Shown here piece after piece: positions 50,458 through 59,320 of a DNA stretch of 64,000 nucleotides. Numbering within the stretch: the stretch's first letter is position 1; each line of letters begins with the position of its first letter. The DNA lies in NCBI RefSeq assembly GCF_016654015.1, contig NZ_JAEPWM010000004.1, positions 124,001-188,000 of the forward strand. The letters are read 5' to 3'. The DNA is from Ramlibacter ginsenosidimutans. Lineage in GTDB: Bacteria; Pseudomonadota; Gammaproteobacteria; Burkholderiales; Burkholderiaceae_C. The position numbers were made by a program, and so were the translations under genes. The notes under the pieces were generated by a model, which was not told the origin of the DNA, made no database searches, and saw only the letters and a list, made by a program, of their open reading frames with translations.

Positions 50458-50886
50458 ATGATCAAGCCATCGATAAGCCAGGACTTTCCGGACACCCAGC
50501 CGATCACGGTGCCGATGGAATTCGAAGCGTCCCTGGACGCGCCGACCGAGCCCATGGGCCTGATGGACATGCCGGCGTACGGCGGCCTCGAGCTCGCTCC
50601 GATCGAGGTGACGCTCTACGAGGTGACCGGGCTCACGCGCAAGGACAACCGCGTCTGCCCCCAGCCTTCGCGCTGGCTGGAGATGTACCGCATCCTGCAG
50701 GATCAGCCTGGTCGCGACGGACTGCCCCCGGACCCGGTCGTGGGTTCGGCCTGGGCTTCCACGCCGCCGCTGGCCAAGCGCATGGCCTTCCACGAGCAGC
50801 TGGAATGGGCCGACCGGAACCACTGCCTCACCCCGGTCCACGAGTACCTGAAGACACTGCGCGACGTCGACTGGTACGTGGCCTGA
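50458..50886 (+). CDS. hypothetical protein, 142 aa
   Basis: A soluble 142-residue protein without signal peptide or hydrophobic helix. The N-terminal 45 residues are acidic and flexible-looking, the rest has a helical, aromatic-rich region (RWLEMYRILQDQPG, FHEQLEWADRNHCL, LKTLRDVDWYV). No family is recognised. GGGGGAG precedes the ATG at 50458. It is convergent with uvrD. Confidence 0.7.
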   Translation: MIKPSISQDFPDTQPITVPMEFEASLDAPTEPMGLMDMPAYGGLELAPIEVTLYEVTGLTRKDNRVCPQPSRWLEMYRILQDQPGRDGLPPDPVVGSAWASTPPLAKRMAFHEQLEWADRNHCLTPVHEYLKTLRDVDWYVA

Positions 50887-50901
50887 GCCGCGTGCGCCCC
50901 A

Positions 50902-50918
50902 CTGGCGCGCGGCGCCAG
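50902..50918. terminator. hairpin between convergent hypothetical gene and uvrD
   Basis: CTGGCGC (50902-50908) pairs with GCGCCAG (50912-50918); a second small stem AGGAGC/GCTCCT follows at once. No T-run is present, so it is a weak bidirectional terminator candidate. Confidence 0.4.
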
Positions 50919-50928
50919 GAGCAGGCTC

Positions 50929-53310
50929 CTAGGTCACCGGCGTGAGCTTCGCCACGGAGAGGGCGAGCCACTTCTGGCCGTGGCGCGGGAAGTCGATCTG
51001 CGCCCGCGCGTCCTGCCCCGAACCTTCCAGCGTGCGCACGGTGCCCTCGCCGAACTTGGTGTGGAAGACCTTCATGCCCGGCCTCAGCCCGTGCGCCGGC
51101 TCCGCTCTCTGCGGCGGCACCGGCGGGCTCGCGAAGGTCTCGCTGCCGCGGCCGTAGCCGGTCGCGGTCGAATTGCCCGCACGTGACGTGGGGTAGCCCA
51201 TGCCGAAGCCGAAGGCCGATCCGCCGAAGCTCTGGTTCTTCGGCGTCAGCCACTTGAGCGCGCCTTCCGGCAGTTCGTCGAAAAAGCGGCTGCGCACGTT
51301 GTAGCGGGTCTGCCCGTGCAGCAGCCGCGTCTGCGAGTGGCTCAGGTACAGCCGCTTGCGCGCGCGCGTGATGGCGACGTACATCAGGCGCCGTTCCTCT
51401 TCCAGCCCCTCGTAGTCCGCCAGCGAACGCTCGCTGGGGAACAGGCCTTCTTCCAGCCCGGTGACGAACACGCAATCGAACTCCAGGCCCTTGGCGGCGT
51501 GCACCGTCATCAGCTGCACGGCGTCCTGCCCGGCCTGCGCCTGATTGTCGCCGGACTCCAGCGCCGCGTGGGTCAGGAAGGCGGCCAGCGGCGAGAGCGT
51601 CTCGCCGGTGTCGGCATCGGGCGGCACGTAGTCGGGTGCGGGCTCGTTCACTTCCGGCAGGCTCGGGTCCAGCCCCTGGCTCGCCGGAGACTGGCGCAGC
51701 ACGTTGGCACCGAGTTCGTCGATGGGCAGGGCGACGGCGTCGCGGCCGAAGCCCTCCTGCGTGACGAAGCTCTCCGCCGCGTTGACCAGTTCTTCCAGGT
51801 TCTCGACCCGGTCGGCCCCATCGCGTTCGGCCTTGTAATGATCCAGCAGGCCGCTTCGCTGCAGCATCACCTCGATGATCTCGCGCAAGGTGAGGCCTTC
51901 GGTTTCCCGGCGCATCTCGTCGACCTTCTGCACGAAGGCGGCCAGGTTGGCGCCCGCCTTGCCCGTGGTGGCCTTGACGGCGTCGTGCAGCGAGCACCCG
52001 GCCGCGCGCGCGGCGTCCTGCAGCTGTTCGATGGACCGGGCGCCGATGCCGCGCGCCGGGAAGTTCACCACGCGCAGGAAGCTCGTGTCGTCGCTCGGGT
52101 TCTCCAGCAGGCGCAGGTACGCGAGCGCGTGCTTGATTTCGGCGCGTTCGAAGAAGCGCAGGCCGCCGTACACGCGGTAAGGCACGGCCGCATTGAACAG
52201 CGAGGTCTCGATCACGCGGCTCTGGGCGTTGCTGCGATAGAGCACGGCGACCTCGTGGCGCGGCACGTCGTCGCGCACCAGGTTGCGGATCTCCTCCACC
52301 ATCCACTGCGCCTCGGCCATGTCGGTGGGCGCCTCGTACACGCGCACCGGCTCGCCGGGCCCCTGGTCGGTGCGCAGGTTCTTGCCCAGGCGCGTCTTGT
52401 TGTGCGCGATCAGCGCATTGGCCGAATCGAGGATGTTGCTGAAGCTGCGGTAGTTCTGCTCCAGCTTGATCTGGTGCTGCACGTGGAACTCGCGCACGAA
52501 GTCCGCCATGTTGCCCACGCGCGCGCCGCGGAAGGCGTAGATGCTCTGGTCGTCGTCGCCCACCGCGAAGACCGCGTTACCCTCGCCCGCGAACATCTTC
52601 AGCCACGCGTACTGCAGCTTGTTGGTGTCCTGGAACTCGTCGACCAGGATGTGGTGGAAGCGGCGGCGGTAGTGCTCCCGGATGGGGTCGTTGTCGCGCA
52701 GCAGCTCGTAGCTGCGCAGCATCAGCTCGGCGAAGTCGACTACGCCCTCGCGCTGGCACTGCTCCTCGTACAGCTGGTAGACCTCGACCTTGCGGCGGTC
52801 TTCCTCGGTGCGCACCTCCACCATGTTGGGACGCAGGCCCTCCTCCTTCCAGGCGGCGATCGTCCACTGCAGCTCCTTGGCGGGGAAGCGCTCCTCGTCG
52901 ACGTTGTGCTGCTTCATCAGGCGCTTGATCGCCGAGAGCTGGTCCTGCGTGTCCAGGATCTGGAAGCTCTGCGGCAGGTTGGCGAGCTTGTAGTGCGCGC
53001 GCAGGAAGCGGTTGCACAGGCCGTGGAAGGTGCCGATCCACATGCCGCGCACGTTCACCGGCAGCATGGCCGTCAGGCGCGTCATCATCTCCTTGGCGGC
53101 CTTGTTGGTGAAGGTGACGGCCAGCACGTTGCCCGGGCCGATCTGGCCCGTGGCCAGCAGCCAGGCGATCCGGGTGGTCAGCACGCGGGTCTTGCCGGAG
53201 CCGGCCCCCGCGAGGATGAGCGCGTGCTCGGCCGGCAGCGCCACGGCGGCGCGCTGTTCGGGGTTGAGGTGCTGCAGCAGCGGCGAGTCGGCGGCGACTT
53301 CTGGGAACAT
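50929..53310 (-). CDS. uvrD: DNA helicase II
   Basis: A 793-residue superfamily 1A helicase with the full UvrD motif set: ILAGAGSGKTRVLT (Walker A), DEFQDTNKLQY, VGDDDQSIYAFRGA, LEQNYRSFSNIL, TVHAAKGLEFDCV and YVAITRARKRL. The C-terminal Tudor-like tail (VFHTKFGEGTV...) is present, as in E. coli UvrD. It acts in mismatch and nucleotide-excision repair. The ATG at 53310 is preceded by TACAAT 5 nt upstream, so the mRNA may be leaderless; the frame upstream of it is not used. Confidence 0.95.
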   Translation of the reverse strand: MFPEVAADSPLLQHLNPEQRAAVALPAEHALILAGAGSGKTRVLTTRIAWLLATGQIGPGNVLAVTFTNKAAKEMMTRLTAMLPVNVRGMWIGTFHGLCNRFLRAHYKLANLPQSFQILDTQDQLSAIKRLMKQHNVDEERFPAKELQWTIAAWKEEGLRPNMVEVRTEEDRRKVEVYQLYEEQCQREGVVDFAELMLRSYELLRDNDPIREHYRRRFHHILVDEFQDTNKLQYAWLKMFAGEGNAVFAVGDDDQSIYAFRGARVGNMADFVREFHVQHQIKLEQNYRSFSNILDSANALIAHNKTRLGKNLRTDQGPGEPVRVYEAPTDMAEAQWMVEEIRNLVRDDVPRHEVAVLYRSNAQSRVIETSLFNAAVPYRVYGGLRFFERAEIKHALAYLRLLENPSDDTSFLRVVNFPARGIGARSIEQLQDAARAAGCSLHDAVKATTGKAGANLAAFVQKVDEMRRETEGLTLREIIEVMLQRSGLLDHYKAERDGADRVENLEELVNAAESFVTQEGFGRDAVALPIDELGANVLRQSPASQGLDPSLPEVNEPAPDYVPPDADTGETLSPLAAFLTHAALESGDNQAQAGQDAVQLMTVHAAKGLEFDCVFVTGLEEGLFPSERSLADYEGLEEERRLMYVAITRARKRLYLSHSQTRLLHGQTRYNVRSRFFDELPEGALKWLTPKNQSFGGSAFGFGMGYPTSRAGNSTATGYGRGSETFASPPVPPQRAEPAHGLRPGMKVFHTKFGEGTVRTLEGSGQDARAQIDFPRHGQKWLALSVAKLTPVT

Positions 53311-53366
53311 GTGGCATTGTAGGAAGCCGGGCGGGAACCGGCCCGCCGCCATCCTTAGCCCCTGCC

Positions 53367-54041
53367 GTGCCAACCTCATCGCCTGCCGCCCTGCTCCTGC
53401 CGCTTGCGCTCGCCCTGCCCCCGGCTGCACACGCGCTGTGCACCAGCGACGGCGTGGCGCAACCTGCGGCCGTGCTGGAGCGCTTCGTGAGCGCCGATTG
53501 CGCGGACTGCTGGCGCGACCGCACGACGCCGGAACCCGCCGCGGGCACGATTGCCGTCGACTGGGTGGTACCTGGAGCCCAAGGCGAGGACGCGCCGCTG
53601 TCGGCGGTGGCCCTGGAGGACGGGCGCGACCGGCTGCAAGTGCTCGGCAAGCCGCTGCCGGCGCGCAGCGATGCCGTGTTCGGACGGCGCCAGGGCAAGC
53701 CGGTGCCGCTGCGGCTGGCGCAAGGCGAGCCCTTCAACGACTACATCGGCACGTCGATGGTGCTGCGGGCGCCAGGCAGCCAGCCATGGCAGGCGTGGCT
53801 GCTGCTGGTGGAGGACCTCCCGGCCGGCACCGAGGGCAGCCCGGTGGAACGGCATCTGGTCCGCAACGTGTTCCGGCCCGAGTGGGGGACGACGGCCGGG
53901 CGCTCGGCCGGCGCGCTGGCGGAAACCCGGGCGATGCAGATCCACCCGGGCACCCGCCCCGAGCGCTTGCGGCTGGTCGCGGTGCTGGCCGATGCACGCG
54001 GACATATCAGGGCTATCAGCCGCACCGCATGTACCCCGTAG
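53367..54041 (+). CDS. secreted protein with CxxC motif, unknown function
   Basis: A 224-residue exported protein with a signal peptide (about 1-23, AHAL) and an early CxxC pair (SADCADCWRD at about 42-51), which suggests a thioredoxin-like or metal-binding redox site reminiscent of DUF1223 proteins; overall similarity is not strong. Two further Cys (one near the N-terminus of the mature protein and one at the C-terminus) could form a disulfide. The start is a GTG at 53367; divergent from uvrD with a 56-bp gap. Confidence 0.6.
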   Translation: MPTSSPAALLLPLALALPPAAHALCTSDGVAQPAAVLERFVSADCADCWRDRTTPEPAAGTIAVDWVVPGAQGEDAPLSAVALEDGRDRLQVLGKPLPARSDAVFGRRQGKPVPLRLAQGEPFNDYIGTSMVLRAPGSQPWQAWLLLVEDLPAGTEGSPVERHLVRNVFRPEWGTTAGRSAGALAETRAMQIHPGTRPERLRLVAVLADARGHIRAISRTACTP

Positions 54042-54052
54042 GTACGCCTCGA

Positions 54053-54090
54053 TAGAATCAGGCACCGGGCCCAAGCATTTGTGGCCCGGT
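54053..54090 (+). promoter_or_regulatory. guaC promoter box and leader hairpin
   Basis: TAGAAT (54053-54058) is a candidate -10 box. Just downstream ACCGGGCC (54064-54071) pairs with GGCCCGGT (54083-54090) around an 11-nt loop, so the hairpin would lie at the 5' end of a leader of about 110 nt. No known purine riboswitch core was recognised. Confidence 0.4.
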
Positions 54091-54176
54091 TCGCGTTTGA
54101 AGCGCCGCCTTCATTCCGCCGGGTCCCAGTCCAAGCGTCCACCTGTTCATCCAACAGACCTCCGGAGCCTGGAACC

Positions 54177-55154
54177 ATGGAAATCTTCGACTACGACAAA
54201 GTGCTGCTGCTGCCGCGCAAGTGCCGCGTGGAAAGCCGCTCGGAATGCGACGCCTCGATCGAATTCGGCGGCCGCCGCTTCAAGCTGCCGGTGGTGCCGG
54301 CCAACATGAAGACCGTGCTCGACGAGCGCGTCGCGCTCTGGCTGGCGCAGAACGGCTACTTCTACGTGATGCACCGCTTCGACCTGGACAACGTGAAGTT
54401 CGTGCGGCGCATGAAGGAAGCGGACGCCTTCTCCTCCATCTCGGTCGGCGTGAAGAAGGCCGACTACGACACCGTCGACCGGCTGGCGGCCGAGGGGCTG
54501 GCGCCCGAGTACGTGACGATCGACATCGCGCACGGCCATGCCGACACGGTCAAGAACATGATCGCCCACCTGAAGGCGAAGCTGCCGTCGACCTTCGTGA
54601 TCGCCGGCAACGTCGGCACGCCGGAGGCGGTGATCGACCTCGAGAACTGGGGCGCTGACGCCACCAAGGTCGGCATCGGACCCGGCAAGGTCTGCATCAC
54701 GCGCATGAAGACGGGCTTCGGCACGGGCGGCTGGCAGTTGTCGGCGTTGAAGTGGTGCGCGCGCGTGGCGACCAAGCCCATCATCGCGGACGGCGGCATC
54801 CGCGAACACGGCGACATCGCCAAGAGCATCCGCTTCGGCGCCACGATGGTGATGATCGGCTCGATCTTCGCCGGCCATGAGGAATCGCCCGGGCAGACCG
54901 TCGAAGTGGACGGGCGCCTGTACAAGGAGTACTACGGCAGCGCCTCGGACTTCAACAAGGGCGAGTACAAGCACGTGGAAGGCAAGCGCATCCTCGAGCC
55001 GGTGAAGGGCAAGCTGGCCGACACGCTGCGCGAGATGGAGGAGGACCTGCAGAGCTCCATCAGCTACGCCGGCGGCACCAGGCTCGGCGACATCCGCAAG
55101 GTGAACTACGTCATCCTGGGCGGCGACAACGCCGGCGAACACCTGCTGATGTAA
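54177..55154 (+). CDS. guaC: GMP reductase
   Basis: A 325-residue TIM-barrel enzyme of the IMPDH/GMPR family that deaminates GMP to IMP with NADPH. The catalytic Cys loop is [17 protein letters not shown], and no CBS domains interrupt the barrel, which separates it from IMP dehydrogenase. The N-terminus [18 protein letters not shown] fits the shorter (about 325-aa) GuaC class. The ATG at 54177 is chosen; a longer frame from 54081 is unlikely. A strong hairpin follows the stop. Confidence 0.93.
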   Translation: MEIFDYDKVLLLPRKCRVESRSECDASIEFGGRRFKLPVVPANMKTVLDERVALWLAQNGYFYVMHRFDLDNVKFVRRMKEADAFSSISVGVKKADYDTVDRLAAEGLAPEYVTIDIAHGHADTVKNMIAHLKAKLPSTFVIAGNVGTPEAVIDLENWGADATKVGIGPGKVCITRMKTGFGTGGWQLSALKWCARVATKPIIADGGIREHGDIAKSIRFGATMVMIGSIFAGHEESPGQTVEVDGRLYKEYYGSASDFNKGEYKHVEGKRILEPVKGKLADTLREMEEDLQSSISYAGGTRLGDIRKVNYVILGGDNAGEHLLM

Positions 55155-55171
55155 GCGGCCGGCTGCGATGA

Positions 55172-55202
55172 ACAACAGGGGGCGCTCGGCGCCCCTTGTC
55201 GT
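55172..55202. terminator. hairpin after guaC
   Basis: A long GC-rich stem (ACAACAGGGGGCGC at 55172-55185 against GCGCCCCTTGTCGT at 55189-55202, one mismatch) with a 3-nt loop lies 18 bp after the guaC stop. The T-tract is absent. Confidence 0.5.
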
Positions 55203-55225
55203 TGGCGCGGCGTGGCTGGGTGTGT

Positions 55226-55311
55226 GTAGGCTGGCGGTGAGCGGAGCGAACCCCAGCGATCCAGCGTCGCGCAGCAAGCTGGGGTTCGCCTGCGGCTCAC
55301 CGCCCGTCTAC
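55226..55311. repeat. GTAGGCTGG palindromic repeat, copy 4 (full)
   Basis: Arms GTAGGCTGG...ACCCCAGC and GCTGGGGTTCGC...CGTCTAC lie between the convergent guaC and esterase genes. Read on the minus strand it matches the copy at 26667-26753 across its whole length, including the loop. Confidence 0.85.
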
Positions 55312-55367
55312 AAATTCGGCTTCGACCTCCGCGGGCGGATTTTGCAATTGCTCGTGCCCGCGCCCGC

Positions 55368-56243
55368 TCAGGCCCGCAGCAGGTCCAGCGCCAGCTGGTG
55401 CAGCCGGTGCTGCGGCTCGACCAGCGCATCGAGGACGCTGAAGTGGTTGCGTCCGGCCAGCAGTTCGCACACCGGGACGCGCCGCGGCCCCCACGCGTCC
55501 TGGATCATTCGGTTCTGCCGATGGAACTCGGTGCTCTCGGCGGCTCCCGCCACGGTGTAGAGCGTGCCTTGGCGGGGCGCCGGCAGCCGCGCGGGGCTCG
55601 CCTGCGCGACCTGCTCCGGCGTCAGGCGCAGCGACTCCTGCAGGAAGGGCGTGCGCATCATGGGATCGAGGTCGTTCAGCGGCGAGATCGCGAGAGCGCT
55701 GCGCAGCAGGTCGCGCGGCACCGCCGGGTCCAGCTGCTGCCACAGACACGCGAGCATCATGGTGGCGAGGTGCCCGCCCGCCGAATGCCCCGCCACCACG
55801 ATGCGACGGCGGTCGCCGCCGAATCGGCCGATGTGGTGCCAGGTCCAGGCCACGGCGCGCGCGACCTGCAAGGTGATCTGCGGGATGGTCACCGCGGGAC
55901 ACAGCGCGTAGTTCGGCAGCACGACACAGGCGCCGTCGCGCGTGAATGCCGGCGCGACGAAGGAGTGCTCGCTCTTGTCCATGGCACGCCAGTAGCCGCC
56001 GTGCACGAACACGAGCACCGGCGCGTCACCGCTCGGAGCGGGAAAGACATCCAGCGTTTCGCCGGCGCCGCTGCCATACGCGATGTCCAGCTCGCACGGC
56101 CCCTGGGCCCGCGCCCGGGCGGATTCGCTCGTCCAGCGGGCGAAATAGTCGGCGTACTCCGGGACCAGCTGCCGGTTGTTGTACATCGCGTCGTGCCAGG
56201 CTCCATCCCTCAACTTCGTCTCCGGTTCCACTCTTCGCAACAT
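55368..56243 (-). CDS. alpha/beta hydrolase, formamidase/esterase-like
   Basis: A 291-residue hydrolase with an HGGYWRAMDK oxyanion motif, the nucleophile GHSAGGHLA and a late catalytic His (GRNHFSVLD). HGGxW with GHSAGG is typical of kynurenine-formamidase-like (BNA7-type) and HSL-like esterases. No signal peptide. It is divergent from the GntR-led operon and may belong to the same pathway, since the 77-bp gap is shared. The ATG at 56243 is used. Confidence 0.82.
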   Translation of the reverse strand: MLRRVEPETKLRDGAWHDAMYNNRQLVPEYADYFARWTSESARARAQGPCELDIAYGSGAGETLDVFPAPSGDAPVLVFVHGGYWRAMDKSEHSFVAPAFTRDGACVVLPNYALCPAVTIPQITLQVARAVAWTWHHIGRFGGDRRRIVVAGHSAGGHLATMMLACLWQQLDPAVPRDLLRSALAISPLNDLDPMMRTPFLQESLRLTPEQVAQASPARLPAPRQGTLYTVAGAAESTEFHRQNRMIQDAWGPRRVPVCELLAGRNHFSVLDALVEPQHRLHQLALDLLRA

Positions 56244-56301
56244 CTTGACACATCCTGTTTCGATTGTCGGTGCGGTATTTGGCGGTTGAAGCCGCTTCGT
56301 T

Positions 56302-56317
56302 CTGTATACAGTGTACG
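56302..56317. promoter_or_regulatory. GntR-type operator-like palindrome
   Basis: CTGTATACAG (56302-56311) is a perfect palindrome continuing as TGTAC. Such GTATAC-centred sites are typical of FadR/VanR-type GntR regulators. It lies 9-19 nt before the regulator start codon and could control both divergent genes. Confidence 0.55.
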
Positions 56318-56320
56318 GAC

Positions 56321-57022
56321 ATGCCAGCCCAGCTCCTGCAGCTCGAAGCGGCCCCCGACCTGGTGGACCGGGTGTACCGCAGTTTGCTGGATGCGATCAG
56401 CGATGGGTCCCTCGCCCCCGGCCAGCGGATCACGCAGGAGGACATCGCCCAGCAGCTGGCGGTGTCGCGCCAGCCGGTGCTGCAGGCCCTGCGCCTGCTG
56501 AAGAAGGACGGCTTCGTGCAGGACGCGCCCGGCCGCGGGCTGCAGGTGTCCGCGCTCGATGCGCAGTGGACGCGCGACATGTACCAGGTGCGCGGTGCGC
56601 TCGATGCGCTCGCGGCGCGGCTTGCCGCGCATCGGCGCCACCGCATCGATCCCGCCCTGATCCTGCAAGGCCGCCTCGCCGCGCGCGGCAGCAACGTCGC
56701 CGCGATGATCGATGCCGACCTCGCCTTCCACCGCGCGCTGTACGAAGCGGCGGGCAACCCCCTCATCGCCGAAACCGCGCAGCTGCACTGGAAGCACCTG
56801 AAGCGCGTGATGGGCGCGGTGCTGCAACAGACCGGGCAGCGCGAAGCGGTCTGGGACGAACACGAGGCGATCGCCGATGCGATCGCTGCCGGCGACGCGG
56901 AGCGCGCCGCCCGCCTGATCGAGGAGCATGGCTCCCATGCCAGCCGCGTCCTGGGCGAGCGGCTGGACGCCGTGCTCGGCACGGCCACAGCGAACACCAG
57001 CCACCCAAGGAGGCCCACGTGA
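56321..57022 (+). CDS. GntR-family (FCD domain) transcriptional regulator
   Basis: A 233-residue regulator: winged helix at about 15-75 (GQRITQEDIAQQLAVSRQPV) and an FCD effector domain at about 85-215, with metal-binding-type residues in DADLAFHRALYEAAGN, WDEHEAI and EEHGSHASRV. FCD regulators respond to small carboxylic acids. It is the first gene of a four-gene operon, and its stop overlaps the dioxygenase start by 4 bp. The ATG at 56321 is preferred; an earlier in-frame ATG at 56264 would place the operator inside the gene. Confidence 0.9.
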   Translation: MPAQLLQLEAAPDLVDRVYRSLLDAISDGSLAPGQRITQEDIAQQLAVSRQPVLQALRLLKKDGFVQDAPGRGLQVSALDAQWTRDMYQVRGALDALAARLAAHRRHRIDPALILQGRLAARGSNVAAMIDADLAFHRALYEAAGNPLIAETAQLHWKHLKRVMGAVLQQTGQREAVWDEHEAIADAIAAGDAERAARLIEEHGSHASRVLGERLDAVLGTATANTSHPRRPT

Positions 57023-57900
57023 AACTGACGCCGGAACAACTCCAGCAATTCGACCGCGACGGCTACCTGTTCTTCCCCGGCCTGTTCACGCCGCAGGAGA
57101 CGCGGACGCTCAACGAAGCCGTGCCCGCGCTGTACGCACGGCGCGAGGCGTTCAACGTGCGCGAGAAGAACAGCGACGCCGTGCGGACCAATTTCGCCGC
57201 GCACCTGTACAGCGAACCGTTCGCGCGGCTCGCGCGCCATCCGCGCATGGTGGAGCCGGTGATGGACCTGTTCCAGGAGCAGGTCTACATGCACCAGTTC
57301 AAGATCAACGGGAAGATGGCCTTCGAGGGCGACGTCTGGCAATGGCACCAGGACTACGGTACCTGGCTGAACGACGACCTGATGCCCACCGAGCGCGCCA
57401 TGAACGTCGCCATCTTCCTCGACGACGTGAACGAGTACAACGGCCCGCTCATGTTCATCCCGGGCAGCCACAAGAAGGGCGTGGTCGACGCGAAGCATGA
57501 CCTCACGACCACGAGCTATCCGCTGTGGACCGTCGACGACGCGCTGATCGCGCAGCTGGTCGAACGCGCCGGCGGCAAGAACGGCGGCATCGTCAGCCCG
57601 AAGGGGCCCGCCGGCTCGATGATCGTGTTCCACAGCTGCCTGGTCCACGCGTCCAGCAGCAACCTGTCGCCGTGGAACCGGGTGAGCGTGTACCTGAGCC
57701 TGTGCGCCGTCTCGAATCACATCCGGCGCTTCAAGCGGCCGGAGTTCATCGCGCACCGCGACTTCACGCCCATCGAGTGCCTGCCGGACGACTGCCTGCT
57801 GAAGCCTTATCCCGTGGACCTGCCCTGGAAGAACGGCATGCCTGCCAGCGCACTCGTCACCTCGCCCGGGCCCATCGACCAGATGAAGAAGGCAGCCTGA
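57019..57900 (+). CDS. phytanoyl-CoA dioxygenase-like (PhyH) enzyme
   Basis: A 293-residue Fe(II)/2-oxoglutarate oxygenase. The HxD motif is WQWHQDYGTW, the distal His is in VFHSCLVHASS and the 2-oxoglutarate Arg is probably in SPWNRVSVYL. It resembles EctD-type ectoine hydroxylases and small-molecule hydroxylases of the PhyH family, but ectABC are not in the window. The GTG start overlaps the regulator stop (GTGA) with AAGGAGG upstream. It is followed 1 bp later by the SAF-domain dehydrogenase gene. Confidence 0.87.
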   Translation: MKLTPEQLQQFDRDGYLFFPGLFTPQETRTLNEAVPALYARREAFNVREKNSDAVRTNFAAHLYSEPFARLARHPRMVEPVMDLFQEQVYMHQFKINGKMAFEGDVWQWHQDYGTWLNDDLMPTERAMNVAIFLDDVNEYNGPLMFIPGSHKKGVVDAKHDLTTTSYPLWTVDDALIAQLVERAGGKNGGIVSPKGPAGSMIVFHSCLVHASSSNLSPWNRVSVYLSLCAVSNHIRRFKRPEFIAHRDFTPIECLPDDCLLKPYPVDLPWKNGMPASALVTSPGPIDQMKKAA

Positions 57901-57901
57901 G

Positions 57902-59260
57902 ATGTCCCTGCACGCGCAACTGCAGCAACGCGCCGCCGAAGGCAAGCCGATCCGCGTCGGCCTGATCGGCGCCGGCAAGTTCGGCTCCATGTACCTCGCG
58001 CAGGTGCCCCGCACGCCCGGCGTGCACCTGGTCGGCATCGCGGACCTTTCGCCGGACAACGCTCGCGCCAACCTCGCGCGCGTCGGCTGGAAAGCCGAGC
58101 GCAGCCAGGCCGCATCGCTCGACGAGGCGCTGAAGACCGGTGCCACGCACGTGGGCGGCGACTGGCAGGCGCTGGTGCGGCATCCCGCGATCGACGTGAT
58201 CGTCGAGTGCACGGGGCACCCGATTTCCGCGGTCGATCATTGCCTGGAAGCCTTCGCGCAGGGCAAGCACGTGGTGAACGTCACGGTGGAAGCGGACGCG
58301 TTCTGCGGCCCGCTGCTCGCGCGCAAGGCGGCCGAGGCGGGCGTCGTGTACTCGCTCGCCTTCGGCGACCAGCCGGCCCTCATCTGCGACCTGGTCGACT
58401 GGGCGCGCACCTGCGGCTTTCCGGTGGTGGCCGCCGGGCGCGGGCACAAGTGGCTGCCTCACTTCTGCGAGTCCACGCCCGAGACGGTTTGGGGCTACTA
58501 CGGCCTGACGCCAGAGCAGGCGAAGCGCGGCGGCCTGAACCCGAAGATGTTCAACAGTTTCCTGGACGGCTCCAAGCCCTCCATCGAAAGCACCGCCGTG
58601 GCGAACGCGACCGGGCTCACCGTCCCCAGCAACGGTCTGCTCTATCCGCCGGCGAGCGTGCCCGACATTCCGTTCGTGACGCGCCCGCGCAGCGAAGGCG
58701 GCGTGCTGGAGCACAAGGGCATGGTGGAAGTGATCTCGTCGCTGGAGCCCGACGGACGCGTCCTGCCCTACGACATCCGGATGGGCGTATGGGTGACGGT
58801 GGAAGCGGAGACGGAATACATCAGGAACTGCTTCGAGGAATACAACGCGCACACGGACCCCAGCGGCCGCTACTTCACGCTCTACAAGCGCTGGCACCTG
58901 ATCGGGCTGGAGGTCGGCATGTCCGTCGCGAGCGTGGCGTTGCGCGGCGAAGCCACGGGCGTGGCGACCTGCTGGAACGCGGACGTCGTCGCCACCGCCA
59001 AGCGCGACCTGCAGCCCGGCGAGATCCTCGACGGCGAAGGCGGCTACACCGTGTGGGGCAAGCTGCTGCCCGCCGAGACCTCGCTGCGCATGGGCGGCCT
59101 GCCGCTCGGGCTGGCGCACGACGTGAAGGTCGTGCGCGCCGTGAAGAAGGGCCAGAGCCTCGCCTGGGCGGACGTCGCCATGGACACCGGAACGCACGCG
59201 TACCGCATCCGGCGCGAGCTGGAAACGCGGTTCGCGCCGCCGCTGCTGAAAGCCGCGTGA
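57902..59260 (+). CDS. SAF-domain homoserine-dehydrogenase-like oxidoreductase
   Basis: A 452-residue protein with an N-terminal Rossmann domain (VGLIGAGKFGSMYLAQ near residue 20) followed by a dehydrogenase catalytic domain and a C-terminal SAF-like region (about 365-440; KRDLQPGEILDGEGGYTVWG). This is the architecture of predicted SAF-domain homoserine-dehydrogenase-like proteins of unknown substrate. It lies in a tight operon between the PhyH-like oxygenase (1-bp gap) and the HIBADH-like enzyme. Probably oxidises the hydroxylated product of the oxygenase; this is inference. Confidence 0.82.
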   Translation: MSLHAQLQQRAAEGKPIRVGLIGAGKFGSMYLAQVPRTPGVHLVGIADLSPDNARANLARVGWKAERSQAASLDEALKTGATHVGGDWQALVRHPAIDVIVECTGHPISAVDHCLEAFAQGKHVVNVTVEADAFCGPLLARKAAEAGVVYSLAFGDQPALICDLVDWARTCGFPVVAAGRGHKWLPHFCESTPETVWGYYGLTPEQAKRGGLNPKMFNSFLDGSKPSIESTAVANATGLTVPSNGLLYPPASVPDIPFVTRPRSEGGVLEHKGMVEVISSLEPDGRVLPYDIRMGVWVTVEAETEYIRNCFEEYNAHTDPSGRYFTLYKRWHLIGLEVGMSVASVALRGEATGVATCWNADVVATAKRDLQPGEILDGEGGYTVWGKLLPAETSLRMGGLPLGLAHDVKVVRAVKKGQSLAWADVAMDTGTHAYRIRRELETRFAPPLLKAA

Positions 59261-59320
59261 CAGGCGCGCGGGGCGGTCCGGCCGCATGATGGCCGCACCA
59301 CCTTCGAAGGAGACGAAGCC

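Noticed and set aside
53352..53369. Further copy of the TAGCCCC repeat before the gene at 53367
   Set aside because: Only one TAGCCCC unit is present (CCTTAGCCCCTGCC); it is too short to count as the same element as 25141-25218.
54053..54176. Purine riboswitch in the guaC leader
   Set aside because: Only a simple GC hairpin is visible; the conserved purine-aptamer core could not be recognised.
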